From an uncultured Collinsella sp. (GTDB taxonomy: Bacteria > Actinomycetota > Coriobacteriia > Coriobacteriales > Coriobacteriaceae): 15,274 nt of DNA. Below, piece after piece: positions 6,106 through 13,978 of the stretch. The position numbers and the translations under genes are program-made. Location: NCBI GenBank assembly GCA_902464645.1, contig CABQKL010000046.1:1-15274 (forward strand), written 5' to 3'. The notes beneath the pieces were generated by a model. The model saw nothing but the letters and a program-made list of their open reading frames with translations. It searched no databases and was not told where the DNA came from. Position 1 is the stretch's first letter. Every line of letters starts with the position of its first letter.

Positions 6106-7140
6106 TTACAGTTTCACCGCGGTGCCCAGCCCCGCCTCGACGGCGCGGTCGTAGGCGATTTTCGATGCCGAAAGGTCCTGAACGGCGATGCCCGACGTAT
6201 CGAACACCGTCACCCGCTCGTCATCCGAGCGCCCCGTAGCCGTGCCGGCGATGACTTCGCCGAGCTCCGCTTTGATGTCCTCGGGCGTGATGGCACCCTC
6301 GGCAACCGGAATCTCCAGCTCACCGGACGTGACCGATTGCTCGCGGTCATCGACGTAAACAGCGGCGCGGGCGACAAGTGCCGAGGCGAGCTCCTGCTTG
6401 CCGGGCATGTCGGCACCGACGCAGGAGATATGCGTACCGGGGCGCACCCATGCATCGGGAATAATTGGCTTGGTCGCCGGCGTGATCGTCACGATGATGT
6501 CGGCCTCTGCCGCGGCACCTTGGCCGTCGGCCGTCGCCTCGATGGAATAGGTGGATGCCTCGCGAGTATGCTCGCAGGCGCCCAAGATATGAGCGACCTC
6601 GTCTCGCATGCGCTCGACGCGGGCCTCGGGCGCGGCATCGGAAACCGGCTCCCACACCTTGACCTCGCCCACCTTGGGACAGGCGGCGAGCACGCCCGCC
6701 ACCATGTAGGTGCTCATATGGCCGGCACCCGCAACAAGCAGTTTGGACGCATCCGCCCGAGCCAGCCACTTGGCACCGAGCGCAGCAGCTGCACCGGTGC
6801 GAAGTCCCGTGACGGCGGAGGCATTGAGCAGCGCCAACGGTTCGCCCGTCGCGTTGTCGCACAGCAGCGTGGTGCCAAAGATCTCGGGCAGCCCCTTTTT
6901 GGGATTCTGAGAGAACCAAGCAGTGAGCTTGAGACCGAAGAGGCCGCTTCCCGCCAACTCACCCGAGCGGATATCCATATCGGCCACGCCGGGCTCGAAC
7001 TGCTCATATACCATCGGCCACGCAACGCCCTTGCCCGTTGCCTTCTGGCGATATGCCTCCTCCACGGCAGCGATTGCATCCTCAATCGTCAGCACCTTGG
7101 AAACTTCCTCGGCCGATAGCACCACCATCTGCCCCATCAT
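6106..7140 (-). CDS. Ornithine cyclodeaminase / mu-crystallin family NAD(P)-dependent enzyme
   Basis: This is a 344-residue protein of the ornithine cyclodeaminase/mu-crystallin superfamily, which includes ornithine and lysine cyclodeaminases, ketimine reductases and archaeal alanine dehydrogenase. Visible motifs are Lys71 in FGLKLTAWF, TGLRTGAAAALGAKWLA (111-127), the Rossmann loop VAGAGHMSTYMV (136-147), and VGADMPGKQEL with Asp244, which corresponds to the catalytic Asp of ornithine cyclodeaminase; FDTSGIAVQD (313-322) also fits. The reaction cannot be fixed from these residues. Two ATG codons are adjacent (7140 and 7137); the AGAGGAG site spaces better to the second. It is the first gene of an operon with the aminotransferase and diverges from the PucR-type regulator. 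Confidence 0.9.
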   Translation of the reverse strand: MMGQMVVLSAEEVSKVLTIEDAIAAVEEAYRQKATGKGVAWPMVYEQFEPGVADMDIRSGELAGSGLFGLKLTAWFSQNPKKGLPEIFGTTLLCDNATGEPLALLNASAVTGLRTGAAAALGAKWLARADASKLLVAGAGHMSTYMVAGVLAACPKVGEVKVWEPVSDAAPEARVERMRDEVAHILGACEHTREASTYSIEATADGQGAAAEADIIVTITPATKPIIPDAWVRPGTHISCVGADMPGKQELASALVARAAVYVDDREQSVTSGELEIPVAEGAITPEDIKAELGEVIAGTATGRSDDERVTVFDTSGIAVQDLSASKIAYDRAVEAGLGTAVKL

Positions 7141-7172
7141 CGCTCCTCTCAGCGAAAGCTTTACGTTGCTTC

Positions 7173-7201
7173 ACTGTACGGTTTAGTAACGATGTCGCCA
7201 A
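7173..7201 (-). promoter_or_regulatory. Candidate promoter of the cyclodeaminase-aminotransferase operon
   Basis: On the minus strand TTGGCG (7201-7196) and TACAGT (7178-7173) are separated by 17 bp, each matching the consensus at 4 of 6 positions, about 32 nt before the start codon. The surrounding 7200-7345 is much more AT-rich than the genes. A small dyad GAATC-N6-GATTC (7218-7233) lies just upstream and could be a regulator site. Confidence 0.4.
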
Positions 7202-7354
7202 GGATCATTTCTTGTTGGAATCTACAACGATTCTCAATCTGATTTTTCGTTCTATCAGCATGTATTTGAACAATTTCTCGCATCAACGGCATACTGGTGT
7301 GCGATTATCCTATTCATACCTGTACTTATTGTAGTAATTTACAAGGTGATGTTG

Positions 7355-8536
7355 ATGCTATATACCATCTCGGACTTCTCACGGGAATATGAGGGGTCGG
7401 TCCGCCTAATCGCCGGCAGCGATGGCGTCTCGCATGCCGTCTCTGGCGTCGGGATCCTCGATTATGAACTCATGCCCGGCCTCAAGAACAAGTACCAGCG
7501 CGTCAACTTCAGCTCAGACGAGATCGTCCTCAGCACCTTCCTCTATGCGAAGGACGACCCGTACCTCATCACTGAAGCCGTGAAATACCTCGTCGCCAAG
7601 GGAACGAGCGGTCTCATCATCAAAAACGTCCTGCACATCCCGATTCCCGACCAAGCCATCCGCTACGCCAACGCGCGGCACTACCCGGTCTTTCTCACGA
7701 CCGACGACTCGCTGTTCTTTGACAGCGTCATCTATGAGGTCAAACGGCATATCGAGCAGCTCGCGTCCATCGACTTCGCACAGCGCGAGATCGATGCCCT
7801 GAGGACAGACGTATCGCCCGAGTCCATCTGCCGACGCATTCGAAGCCTCAACCCGTCATTTCTGGACGAAGCGGTCGCCCTGTTCGCATCGTTTGCAGAG
7901 CCCCTCGACCCGCGTACGTTTTTGCAAATCGAACGTCTCTGTGCAAAATCGACCCTCGCCGGATGCCACAACATGTTGGCACCCTATGACGGAGGTTTGT
8001 TATTCGTAGCGACAAGCGACTCGGAGCAGACGCTCGATGTGGAGCGAATCGTGCAGGCGCTCACGGAGCTCATCGAGGCTAGCGGCATCGATGGCGGAGC
8101 GGAAGGGCTCGGCATCAGCGATATTCTGTTTGGAGACGAGGCGGTGGCGCAGGCGATCTCGCAGGCGATTTACGCACAGCGCCTATCTTGTCAACGAGCC
8201 GAGAGGCCCGTCCGCTATGCGCAGCTCGGCATCCTGAGAACCGTGATGCCTTTTGCGGAAACCCCGGAGATGCGATCGTTCTCGGAGGCGATTCTCTCGC
8301 CGATACGCGAGCACGACAGCGAGCATGGCAGCGAACTGGAATCCACGCTCGCCGCATTCATCGAGAACGACCGACGTATCGAGCAAACCGCCAAGCAGAC
8401 TAGCCAGCACCCGAACACGATTCGATATCGCCTCGACAAGGTAACAGCTCTCACCGGGCTGAGCTACAAATGCGCCCCGGAGATGGAGCAGCTGTCGCTC
8501 GCCTACGCCATCGAACGCGCTCGCTCGCTTCAGTAA
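7355..8536 (+). CDS. PucR-family transcriptional regulator
   Basis: This is a 393-residue regulator with the PucR layout. The N-terminal PucR ligand-sensing domain (about 1-125) includes VRLIAGSDGVSHAVSGVGILDYE. A middle region with no recognised enzyme motif follows. A C-terminal PucR-type helix-turn-helix starts near residue 335 (LAAFIENDRRIEQTAKQTSQ, then HPNTIRYRLDKV). I prefer the ATG at 7355 over the GTG at 7346 because AAGGTGAT lies 4 nt before it and the N-terminus then starts at the domain. PucR proteins often activate purine or amino-acid catabolic genes beside them; here the divergent cyclodeaminase-aminotransferase operon is the obvious target. It ends 17 bp from the convergent gene at 8554. 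Confidence 0.9.
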   Translation: MLYTISDFSREYEGSVRLIAGSDGVSHAVSGVGILDYELMPGLKNKYQRVNFSSDEIVLSTFLYAKDDPYLITEAVKYLVAKGTSGLIIKNVLHIPIPDQAIRYANARHYPVFLTTDDSLFFDSVIYEVKRHIEQLASIDFAQREIDALRTDVSPESICRRIRSLNPSFLDEAVALFASFAEPLDPRTFLQIERLCAKSTLAGCHNMLAPYDGGLLFVATSDSEQTLDVERIVQALTELIEASGIDGGAEGLGISDILFGDEAVAQAISQAIYAQRLSCQRAERPVRYAQLGILRTVMPFAETPEMRSFSEAILSPIREHDSEHGSELESTLAAFIENDRRIEQTAKQTSQHPNTIRYRLDKVTALTGLSYKCAPEMEQLSLAYAIERARSLQ

Positions 8537-8553
8537 GCCACCCCGCCTTGAGG

Positions 8554-9288
8554 TTAGGAGCGGCGGGCGCGGAGCTTTTCGTAGCCTTCGGCGAAGAAGG
8601 CGACCGTGGCGGCGTCGGCCTCGGCGGCGTCCGTCTCGGTGGCAGGCACCACGCCGTGCTCGTCGCTCACCAGGAACAGCGCGCCCTTGAGCTGTGCGGG
8701 AATGTCCACACGCGTGACCGGGATGCCCTTGGTCTGGGCCAGCTGCTCAATGAGCGTCGCCGTGCCGCACAGGCACTCGTCCGCCGGCGCCACAAAGGCA
8801 AGCTCGCCGTTGTTGACGGCGGCGAGCAACTCGGGCGCCACGCCGGTCTCGTCGGCCTCGGAGCGAGCCTCGGCAGAACGGGCACGCAGCGCCTTAGCCG
8901 ACGTATCGGTTAGCGGCTCGTACTCCCCCACCGTCATGGCGGCGTTGCCGTTAACGTCGATCACCAGCATGAGCACGCCATCGTGCGCGGTGTAATCGCC
9001 CTCGGCTAGCGACCACTCAACGTGCTGTTTGGCCCAGCTGAGCATGTTATGGGTAAGTGGCTCGCCCTGCACCAGACGCTCGGACAGTGCGCGAATGTGG
9101 CGGTTGAGCATGGGTACCTTTTTGTTGGACATGCGCCAACGGCAGACAAGCGCGGGCTTGTCGAGCGTAAACTTCTCGACCGCCTCCTGATTGGCGCAAA
9201 AGTCCTCGTACGCACGCTGATCCTCGGCATTGCCAAACAGCTCGGCATCATCAATCTGGGGCATGGTCATACCTTTCGTGTTAGTCAT
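8554..9288 (-). CDS. Unrecognised conserved-looking protein downstream of purH
   Basis: I do not recognise this 244-residue protein. It has no signal peptide or membrane segment and is rich in Ala and Glu, so it is probably cytoplasmic. The middle (102-123) reads like two beta strands (DGVLMLVIDVNGNAAMTVGEY), followed by an acidic Ala-rich helix (128-160). The C-terminal part (ADECLCGTATLIEQL, then KGALFLVSDEHGVVPATETD) faintly resembles the end of class IV aminotransferases, but no cofactor Lys is evident, so I give no function. The start at 9288 has AGAGGA 4 nt upstream; an ATG at 9264 with AAAGG upstream is possible. It lies behind the purH terminator, so it may be expressed by read-through or its own promoter. 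Codon use matches its neighbours. Confidence 0.75.
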   Translation of the reverse strand: MTNTKGMTMPQIDDAELFGNAEDQRAYEDFCANQEAVEKFTLDKPALVCRWRMSNKKVPMLNRHIRALSERLVQGEPLTHNMLSWAKQHVEWSLAEGDYTAHDGVLMLVIDVNGNAAMTVGEYEPLTDTSAKALRARSAEARSEADETGVAPELLAAVNNGELAFVAPADECLCGTATLIEQLAQTKGIPVTRVDIPAQLKGALFLVSDEHGVVPATETDAAEADAATVAFFAEGYEKLRARRS

Positions 9289-9302
9289 TCCGTCCTCTTA
9301 TA

Positions 9303-9340
9303 CCAAAAAGACGGCCCTCCAAACGGAGCGACCGTCTTTT
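9303..9340 (-). terminator. Terminator between purH and the downstream gene, possibly bidirectional
   Basis: The arms AAGACGG (9308-9314) and CCGTCTT (9332-9338) form a stem with a further CTCC/GGAG pairing inside. On the minus strand the hairpin ends in TTTTT and lies about 30 bp after the purH stop; on the plus strand it also ends in TTTT. It sits only 13 nt before the ribosome site region of the next gene. Confidence 0.85.
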
Positions 9341-9369
9341 GCGGAGATTATTTTGTCCCGGGGCGAAAC

Positions 9370-10977
9370 TTAGTGCCTAAAATGCCTGGCCCCTGTGAAG
9401 ACCATCGCAATACCATGCTCGTTGCAGGCCTGGACGCTCTCGTCGTCGCGCTTGGAGCCGCCGGGCTGAATGATGCAGGTCACGCCGTGCGCGGCAAGCA
9501 CGTCGACGTTGTCGCGGAACGGGAAGAATGCGTCGCTTGCGCAGGCAAAGCCGCCCTTCTCCACGCCCTCGCGCTCGCAGAAGTCCTCGGCGCGCTCGCA
9601 GGCAAGCAGCGCAGAGTCAACGCGGTTGGGCTGACCGGGGCCCATGCCAATGCCGGCCTTGCCCTTGGAGACCAGGATGGCGTTGGACTTGACGCCCTTG
9701 CAGACCTTCCAGGCAAACTCGAGCTCGGCCATCTCGGCGTCGGTGGGCTTGCGGTCGGTGGGGAACGTAAAGGTCGCGGGATCCTCGGTCACGTGGTCGA
9801 CTTCTTGCACCAGCATGCCGCCGTCGACGGAGCGCAGCTCCACCTGGGCGCCGTGGTCCACGCCGCCGGTAGCCAGCACGCGCAGGTTGGGGCGCTTGGC
9901 CATACGCTCGAGCGCCTCGTCGGTGTAGCTCGGGGCGATGATAACCTCGACGAACTGCTTGTTCTGATCGGCAAAGTGCTCAACCAGCTCAAAGGGAACC
10001 TCGCGGTTGCAAGCGATGATGCCGCCGAAGGCGCTCTTGGGATCGCAGGCGAAAGCGCGGTCGTAAGCGGTCGTGATGTCCTCGGCCACGGCGGAGCCGC
10101 AGGGGTTCTGGTGCTTGAGAATCACGCAGGCCGGCTCGTCGAACTCGCGGACCAGGTTCCAGGCGGCGTCGGCATCCAGATAGTTGTTGTAGCTGAGCGG
10201 CTTGCCCTGGATCTGCTCGGAGCCCACGAGCGGGAACTGCGAGCTCGCGGTGTTCTCGCAGCCCTCGGCAAAGCGATAGACCGTAGCCTTCTGCTGCGGG
10301 TTCTCGCCATAGCGCAGGTCGTCGACCTTCTCCAGCGAGATCTCGAGCTTGGCAGAGGTGTCCGCCACGTCGCTTGCCTGGGCGGCAAGCCAACGGGAGA
10401 TAGCCGTGTCGTAGGCGGCGGTGGTCTGGTAGACCTTCACCTGCAGGCGACGACGGGTGGAAAGCGTGGTGCAGCCACCGGTCTCGTGCATCTCGGCCAG
10501 GACGGCATCATAGTCGGCCGGGTCGGAGATGACGGTAACGCTCGTGGCGTTCTTGGCGGCAGAGCGCAGCATGGAGGGGCCACCAATGTCGATGTGCTCG
10601 ATGGCATCCGCAAAGGTGACCTCGGGGTTGGCGACGGTCTTCTCGAACTCGTACAGGTTGACGACGACCAGATCGATCAGCTTGATGCCGTGCTGAGCGG
10701 CCTCCTGCATGTGCTGCTCGGAATCGCGGCGGGCCAGCAGCGCGCCGTGAACCTTGGGATGCAGGGTCTTAACGCGGCCGTCCATCATCTCGGGATAGCC
10801 CGTGAACTCCTCGATGGGGGTTACGGGGACGCCCGCGTCCTCGATGGCACGAGCCGTGCCGCCCGTAGAGATGATCTCGACGCCAAAGTCATCGACCAGC
10901 GTCCGTGCGAAATCGACGACGCCCGTCTTATCGGTAACCGAGATCAACGCACGTGCGATCTTCACATCAGATCCCAT
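9370..10977 (-). CDS. purH: Bifunctional AICAR formyltransferase / IMP cyclohydrolase
   Basis: This enzyme catalyses the last two steps of de novo purine synthesis: formylation of AICAR by 10-formyl-THF, then ring closure to IMP. The 535 residues are the normal length. The N-terminal IMP cyclohydrolase domain (1-about 200) carries STGGTA (37-42) and MDGRVKTLHPKVHGALL (65-81). The transformylase domain carries LRYGENPQQKA (221-231), the catalytic Lys288-His289 in LKHQNPCGSA, SAFGGIIACNREV, GMGPGQPNRVDSA and ASDAFFPFRD, ending HFRH. The ATG at 10977 has CAGGAGG 5 nt upstream. No other purine gene is adjacent, so it stands alone here, with a terminator after it. A 22-bp dyad lies 75 bp upstream. 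Confidence 0.97.
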   Translation of the reverse strand: MGSDVKIARALISVTDKTGVVDFARTLVDDFGVEIISTGGTARAIEDAGVPVTPIEEFTGYPEMMDGRVKTLHPKVHGALLARRDSEQHMQEAAQHGIKLIDLVVVNLYEFEKTVANPEVTFADAIEHIDIGGPSMLRSAAKNATSVTVISDPADYDAVLAEMHETGGCTTLSTRRRLQVKVYQTTAAYDTAISRWLAAQASDVADTSAKLEISLEKVDDLRYGENPQQKATVYRFAEGCENTASSQFPLVGSEQIQGKPLSYNNYLDADAAWNLVREFDEPACVILKHQNPCGSAVAEDITTAYDRAFACDPKSAFGGIIACNREVPFELVEHFADQNKQFVEVIIAPSYTDEALERMAKRPNLRVLATGGVDHGAQVELRSVDGGMLVQEVDHVTEDPATFTFPTDRKPTDAEMAELEFAWKVCKGVKSNAILVSKGKAGIGMGPGQPNRVDSALLACERAEDFCEREGVEKGGFACASDAFFPFRDNVDVLAAHGVTCIIQPGGSKRDDESVQACNEHGIAMVFTGARHFRH

Positions 10978-11051
10978 GCAGTCCTCCTGTCTGGTACGCC
11001 GCCGTGCTCTGTGAGTCGGTGATACGTCGATCTGCAGCGCTCGCGCAGCGG

Positions 11052-11073
11052 CATTGAAAATACTGATTCAATG
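11052..11073. promoter_or_regulatory. Operator-like dyad upstream of purH
   Basis: CATTGAA (11052-11058) and TTCAATG (11067-11073) are a perfect 7-bp inverted repeat with an 8-nt spacer, 75 bp before the purH start in an AT-richer patch. Possible -10 elements on the minus strand (TATTTT, TACATT) overlap it. It could be the site of a purine-responsive or other repressor; no known PurR sequence is matched. Confidence 0.4.
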
Positions 11074-11254
11074 TAGCGCATCGAGCGCGACGTTGCACCC
11101 CGCAACGGGCGCATGTGCAGAAAAAGTTTGCGAGCGGAGGGGATGGGCACGGCACCGGGCACGGTGAGTTCATGGAACACAGGGGCACCATAATTAGATA
11201 CCAATAGCGTGGTAGAACTGTGCTCGATATGCATCCGCAAAAGAAAGAGGCACC

Positions 11255-11896
11255 ATGGTCTCGCGGGTTCTCTACCGACCGTTTGATACCGAAGACTTCG
11301 ACGCCATCGCGCTGATTCTGCAGCAGCTTTGGCATAACAATTCGGATAACGATGAGTACAACCGCCTTGAGGCCGCGTGCGACCTCGCCTATTGTCTTTC
11401 GTCGTCGACGTTTTCGCAGGTTGCCGTAATCGACGGTCAGGCGCGCGGCATTTCGCTCGCGCGTGCGGGACAAAGCTCCGGCGCCACCGTTAAGGAACAT
11501 TGGATGGATACCGAACGCGCGCTGCTATCGCAAATGCGCGAGCTGGAGCCCGATGCCTGCGCCGAGTATCTATCGTTTGTGCGCGCAACCATCCGAACCA
11601 ACAACCGCCTGCTCGAATGCAGCCCGTTGCCACACGACAACGAGGTCACGCTGCTTGCCGTAGATCGCGACGTCCATGGCCTGGGCGTTGGCTCGGTGTT
11701 GCTCGACGCCGCAGTCTCGTACCTGTCCTCGCGCGGGGCGACGAGGGCGCACCTGTACACCGACTCCAACTGCTCGTGGAAGTTCTACGAACTGCACGGC
11801 TTTAAGCGCACGGCCACGCACCGCGCCAACCGCGAAGAGCGCCGTCACGACATGCCGCGCGAAAGCTTCCTCTACGAACTCGACCTAACAGCCTAG
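11255..11896 (+). CDS. GNAT-family N-acetyltransferase
   Basis: This is a 213-residue acetyl-CoA-dependent N-acetyltransferase. The C-terminal half has the GNAT core: VTLLAVDRDVHGLGVGSVLL (131-150), with the pyrophosphate-binding H-G-L-G-V-G loop at 141-146, then LYTDSNCSWKFYELHGFKR (167-185), the common end of the fold. The first 125 residues are longer than in minimal GNATs and contain helical stretches that could cap the substrate site. The acceptor is unknown. AAAGAGG lies 4 nt before the ATG. It is a single gene, divergent from purH by 277 bp and convergent with the DUF2207 gene. Confidence 0.88.
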   Translation: MVSRVLYRPFDTEDFDAIALILQQLWHNNSDNDEYNRLEAACDLAYCLSSSTFSQVAVIDGQARGISLARAGQSSGATVKEHWMDTERALLSQMRELEPDACAEYLSFVRATIRTNNRLLECSPLPHDNEVTLLAVDRDVHGLGVGSVLLDAAVSYLSSRGATRAHLYTDSNCSWKFYELHGFKRTATHRANREERRHDMPRESFLYELDLTA

Positions 11897-11911
11897 GCCC
11901 AGCAGCCATAC

Positions 11912-11953
11912 CTAGTCATTTAGGAACGTCCCCAGTGACTAGTCGTTGGGGAC
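11912..11953. repeat. Palindromic REP-like element with two alternative hairpins
   Basis: GTCCCCA (11928-11934) and TGGGGAC (11947-11953) form a perfect 7-bp stem whose loop contains the palindrome GACTAGTC. Alternatively CTAGTCA (11912-11918) pairs with TGACTAG (11936-11942), and the two hairpins exclude each other. It lies just after the acetyltransferase stop. GTCCCCA-type palindromes around ACTAGT look like dispersed intergenic repeats; that they recur in this genome is my inference. Confidence 0.6.
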
Positions 11954-11973
11954 AGTCTTCGTAGGTAGCGCAT

Positions 11974-12020
11974 AAAAAGGGATGGGCTTTCCCCGACGGC
12001 TGTCGAGAAAAGCCCATCCC
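11974..12020 (-). terminator. Rho-independent terminator of the DUF2207 gene
   Basis: On the minus strand GGGATGGGCTTT (12020-12009) and AAAGCCCATCCC (11990-11979) form a perfect 12-bp stem, with CGAC/GTCG pairing inside the loop, followed by TTTTT. It is 15 bp after the stop codon and is one of the strongest terminators in the window. Confidence 0.95.
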
Positions 12021-12034
12021 ATAGCTTACGACCG

Positions 12035-13978
12035 TTAGAACGTTCCGCCGCCGCCTCCGCCGACGCCGCCGCCTCCGCCGCCCGAGAAGCCGCCGCCTCC
12101 GCCGCCGCCCGAGCTGTCCGAGCTCGACGCGAGCTCACGGATGCTCTCGTGATACACGCCGTCGAACGAATCGAGCGGCGACTCGGTACCGTAATGATGG
12201 TAGTACCACCAGTAGCAGGGGTAATTGTCGTAGAAACCGTCGGCCTCGCGCACCTCGGGAGGAACAGCCTCGGCAAGCTGACGCAGGACTTCCTTCGAAA
12301 CACCCAGCGCCGCACCCATCACCAGAAGTTTATTCCACAGGACCAGATCGCCGGGGACGGCCTCCTTTAGGCGCGTGAAATCCTCAAGCCAATGCTTGAG
12401 CGCCTTGCAGCGAGCCGCCACCTCGGCGCCCTCCGGCGTAAAGCGGCGGAACGTAAGGCCCACGCCAATACCCACCAGCACAATCGGCACCGAGATAACC
12501 GCGGCGATAATGTTCGCCTGCGCGCCGTCGGTAAAGAAGATGGATCCCGCGGGAATACAGGCGATCAGAATACCAAGAACCAGGCAAAACACCATTGCGA
12601 CAATGCCGTCCGAGGCAACGTACTCGCTATCGGCCAGCTTGCCCTTAACGGTGTTCTGATAGTCCTCGAGCTTGTCGCCCACGGGTGTAGCGTGCTGCTT
12701 GACGTAGTGCTGCAGCTCGTCAAACGTGCGCGAACGGTCACCGTTCTCGTCGGGCTTAGCACCGGCAAAGAAGACCTTGAGCACCATGCGGTCAATGCCC
12801 TTGGCCGACTTCCAGCCCGCATCACTCACCGTCACGCGATACGTCTGCTCTTCTTTTTCGCGCCCCAACAGACCCTTCTTGGCCTTGGTCACGGTCGCCT
12901 GCTCCAGCTTGATCACACGGTCGTCAGTGAGCTTCATGAGCGTGGCGATATATGCCTGATCGGGCACCTCGTTCCAGATCATGAGGGCCGAAAGCACGGC
13001 GGGATGGTCGGCCGAGGGCACATCGCGGAAATATTCGTCCTGGAAAAGCGGCTTGGGCTTGCGACGGCGCAGCTTGAGCACAACGATTGTGCCGGTAAAG
13101 GCTACCGCCGCGACAACACTTAGCACGGCAAGTGCATTGGCAATCATGCGAGCGTGAGCGCGGCGGGCGTTAGCTTCGTCGGCCCATTCCTTCTCTTCGC
13201 TCAGGATCGTTGACATGCGCTCTTCGCCCGAGGCGGCAAGCTGCGGCACCCAGTCGCTGGGGAAGGCGATGCGCGCCTCGGCGAATTCGCCCTGATGCAC
13301 GCAGGGAATGGTATAGGTGACCATGGGTTCGTCCGCATCGAGCGATACGTCGCCCGTCAGCGGGCCGTGGCCCCATGCGCGGAAGTTATCGCCCTTGACG
13401 GCCGCCGTCCCGGCACCGGCATTTGCGAAGTACACTTCCATCTCGACGTCATCGGAATCCGCGGACCAGCCGTCGCCCACGAATTTCCAATAGAGCTCGG
13501 CGGTATCGGCCCAGTTCATAACCGCACCGGTCATGGTGTAGCTCACGTAATAGATCGCGCTATCGCCGCTCTCGTGGGGGCTGAAAACCTTGATCTTTAC
13601 GCCGTCACCAGTCTGCTCGACCGTATAGACGCCAGAGTCACCCTTGTTCGCGCTATCGACTTTGTTGAACGCGGTGTCCTCCTCCTCGACGCTCAGCACA
13701 TCGACACCCGCCGTACCGCCCTGCTGGTTGGTGCCCGTATTGATCTCCCAAAACACGCCGTTGATGTCGTCATCGAAATCAAACTGGCGCCCCTCGACAA
13801 CGGTCAGCGAGCCGTCGGCCTCGACCGTGGCGCCGATATAGGTTTGGGTCATGGAGTAGCCGTCGGCGTGCGCGGCGACAGGCAGCAGCAACAACGCGAG
13901 CGCGACGAGCACGCAGACGGAAGCGAATCGCGCAAACAGGCAGCGCTGCCGACAAGTATTGGCAACGGGGGCGTTCAT
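12035..13978 (-). CDS. DUF2207-family membrane protein with Gly-rich C-terminal tail
   Basis: This is a 647-residue predicted membrane protein. It has a signal peptide (1-38, hydrophobic 19-35, likely cut at AHA-D), then an extracytoplasmic beta-rich DUF2207 domain (about 39-275) with the characteristic GSLTVVEGRQFDF start. A membrane segment at 280-302 is followed by Lys/Arg-rich LKLRRRKPK, a cytoplasmic region (303-457), and two more membrane segments (458-482, 487-509). The C-terminal region includes an aromatic cluster (YPCYWWYYHHYG, 586-597) and ends in an almost pure Gly tail (624-645). The ATG at 13978 has AAAGGA 7 nt upstream and begins the signal peptide; an in-frame ATG at 14047 adds 23 unlikely residues. 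The family's function is not established. It is a single gene with its own terminator. Confidence 0.9.
   Translation of the reverse strand: MNAPVANTCRQRCLFARFASVCVLVALALLLLPVAAHADGYSMTQTYIGATVEADGSLTVVEGRQFDFDDDINGVFWEINTGTNQQGGTAGVDVLSVEEEDTAFNKVDSANKGDSGVYTVEQTGDGVKIKVFSPHESGDSAIYYVSYTMTGAVMNWADTAELYWKFVGDGWSADSDDVEMEVYFANAGAGTAAVKGDNFRAWGHGPLTGDVSLDADEPMVTYTIPCVHQGEFAEARIAFPSDWVPQLAASGEERMSTILSEEKEWADEANARRAHARMIANALAVLSVVAAVAFTGTIVVLKLRRRKPKPLFQDEYFRDVPSADHPAVLSALMIWNEVPDQAYIATLMKLTDDRVIKLEQATVTKAKKGLLGREKEEQTYRVTVSDAGWKSAKGIDRMVLKVFFAGAKPDENGDRSRTFDELQHYVKQHATPVGDKLEDYQNTVKGKLADSEYVASDGIVAMVFCLVLGILIACIPAGSIFFTDGAQANIIAAVISVPIVLVGIGVGLTFRRFTPEGAEVAARCKALKHWLEDFTRLKEAVPGDLVLWNKLLVMGAALGVSKEVLRQLAEAVPPEVREADGFYDNYPCYWWYYHHYGTESPLDSFDGVYHESIRELASSSDSSGGGGGGGFSGGGGGGVGGGGGGTF

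Noticed and set aside
5185..7119. Long plus-strand open frame (644 codons) opposite the aminotransferase and cyclodeaminase genes
   Set aside because: It spans two unrelated genes and their junction in antisense, shows no recognisable domain, and has a low-complexity Arg/Gly/Leu composition.
8542..8567. Hairpin CCCGCC...GGCGGG between the convergent PucR and 8554 genes
   Set aside because: The stem is only 6 bp, part of it lies inside the coding sequence of the 8554 gene, and no T-run follows on either strand.
9022..11022. Long plus-strand open frame (666 codons) opposite purH
   Set aside because: purH on the minus strand is unmistakable; the antisense frame has no domain, is Gly/Leu/Val/Ala-rich and crosses a terminator.
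10978..11254. Purine riboswitch before purH
   Set aside because: No three-way-junction purine aptamer core is visible; only the CATTGAA dyad stands out.
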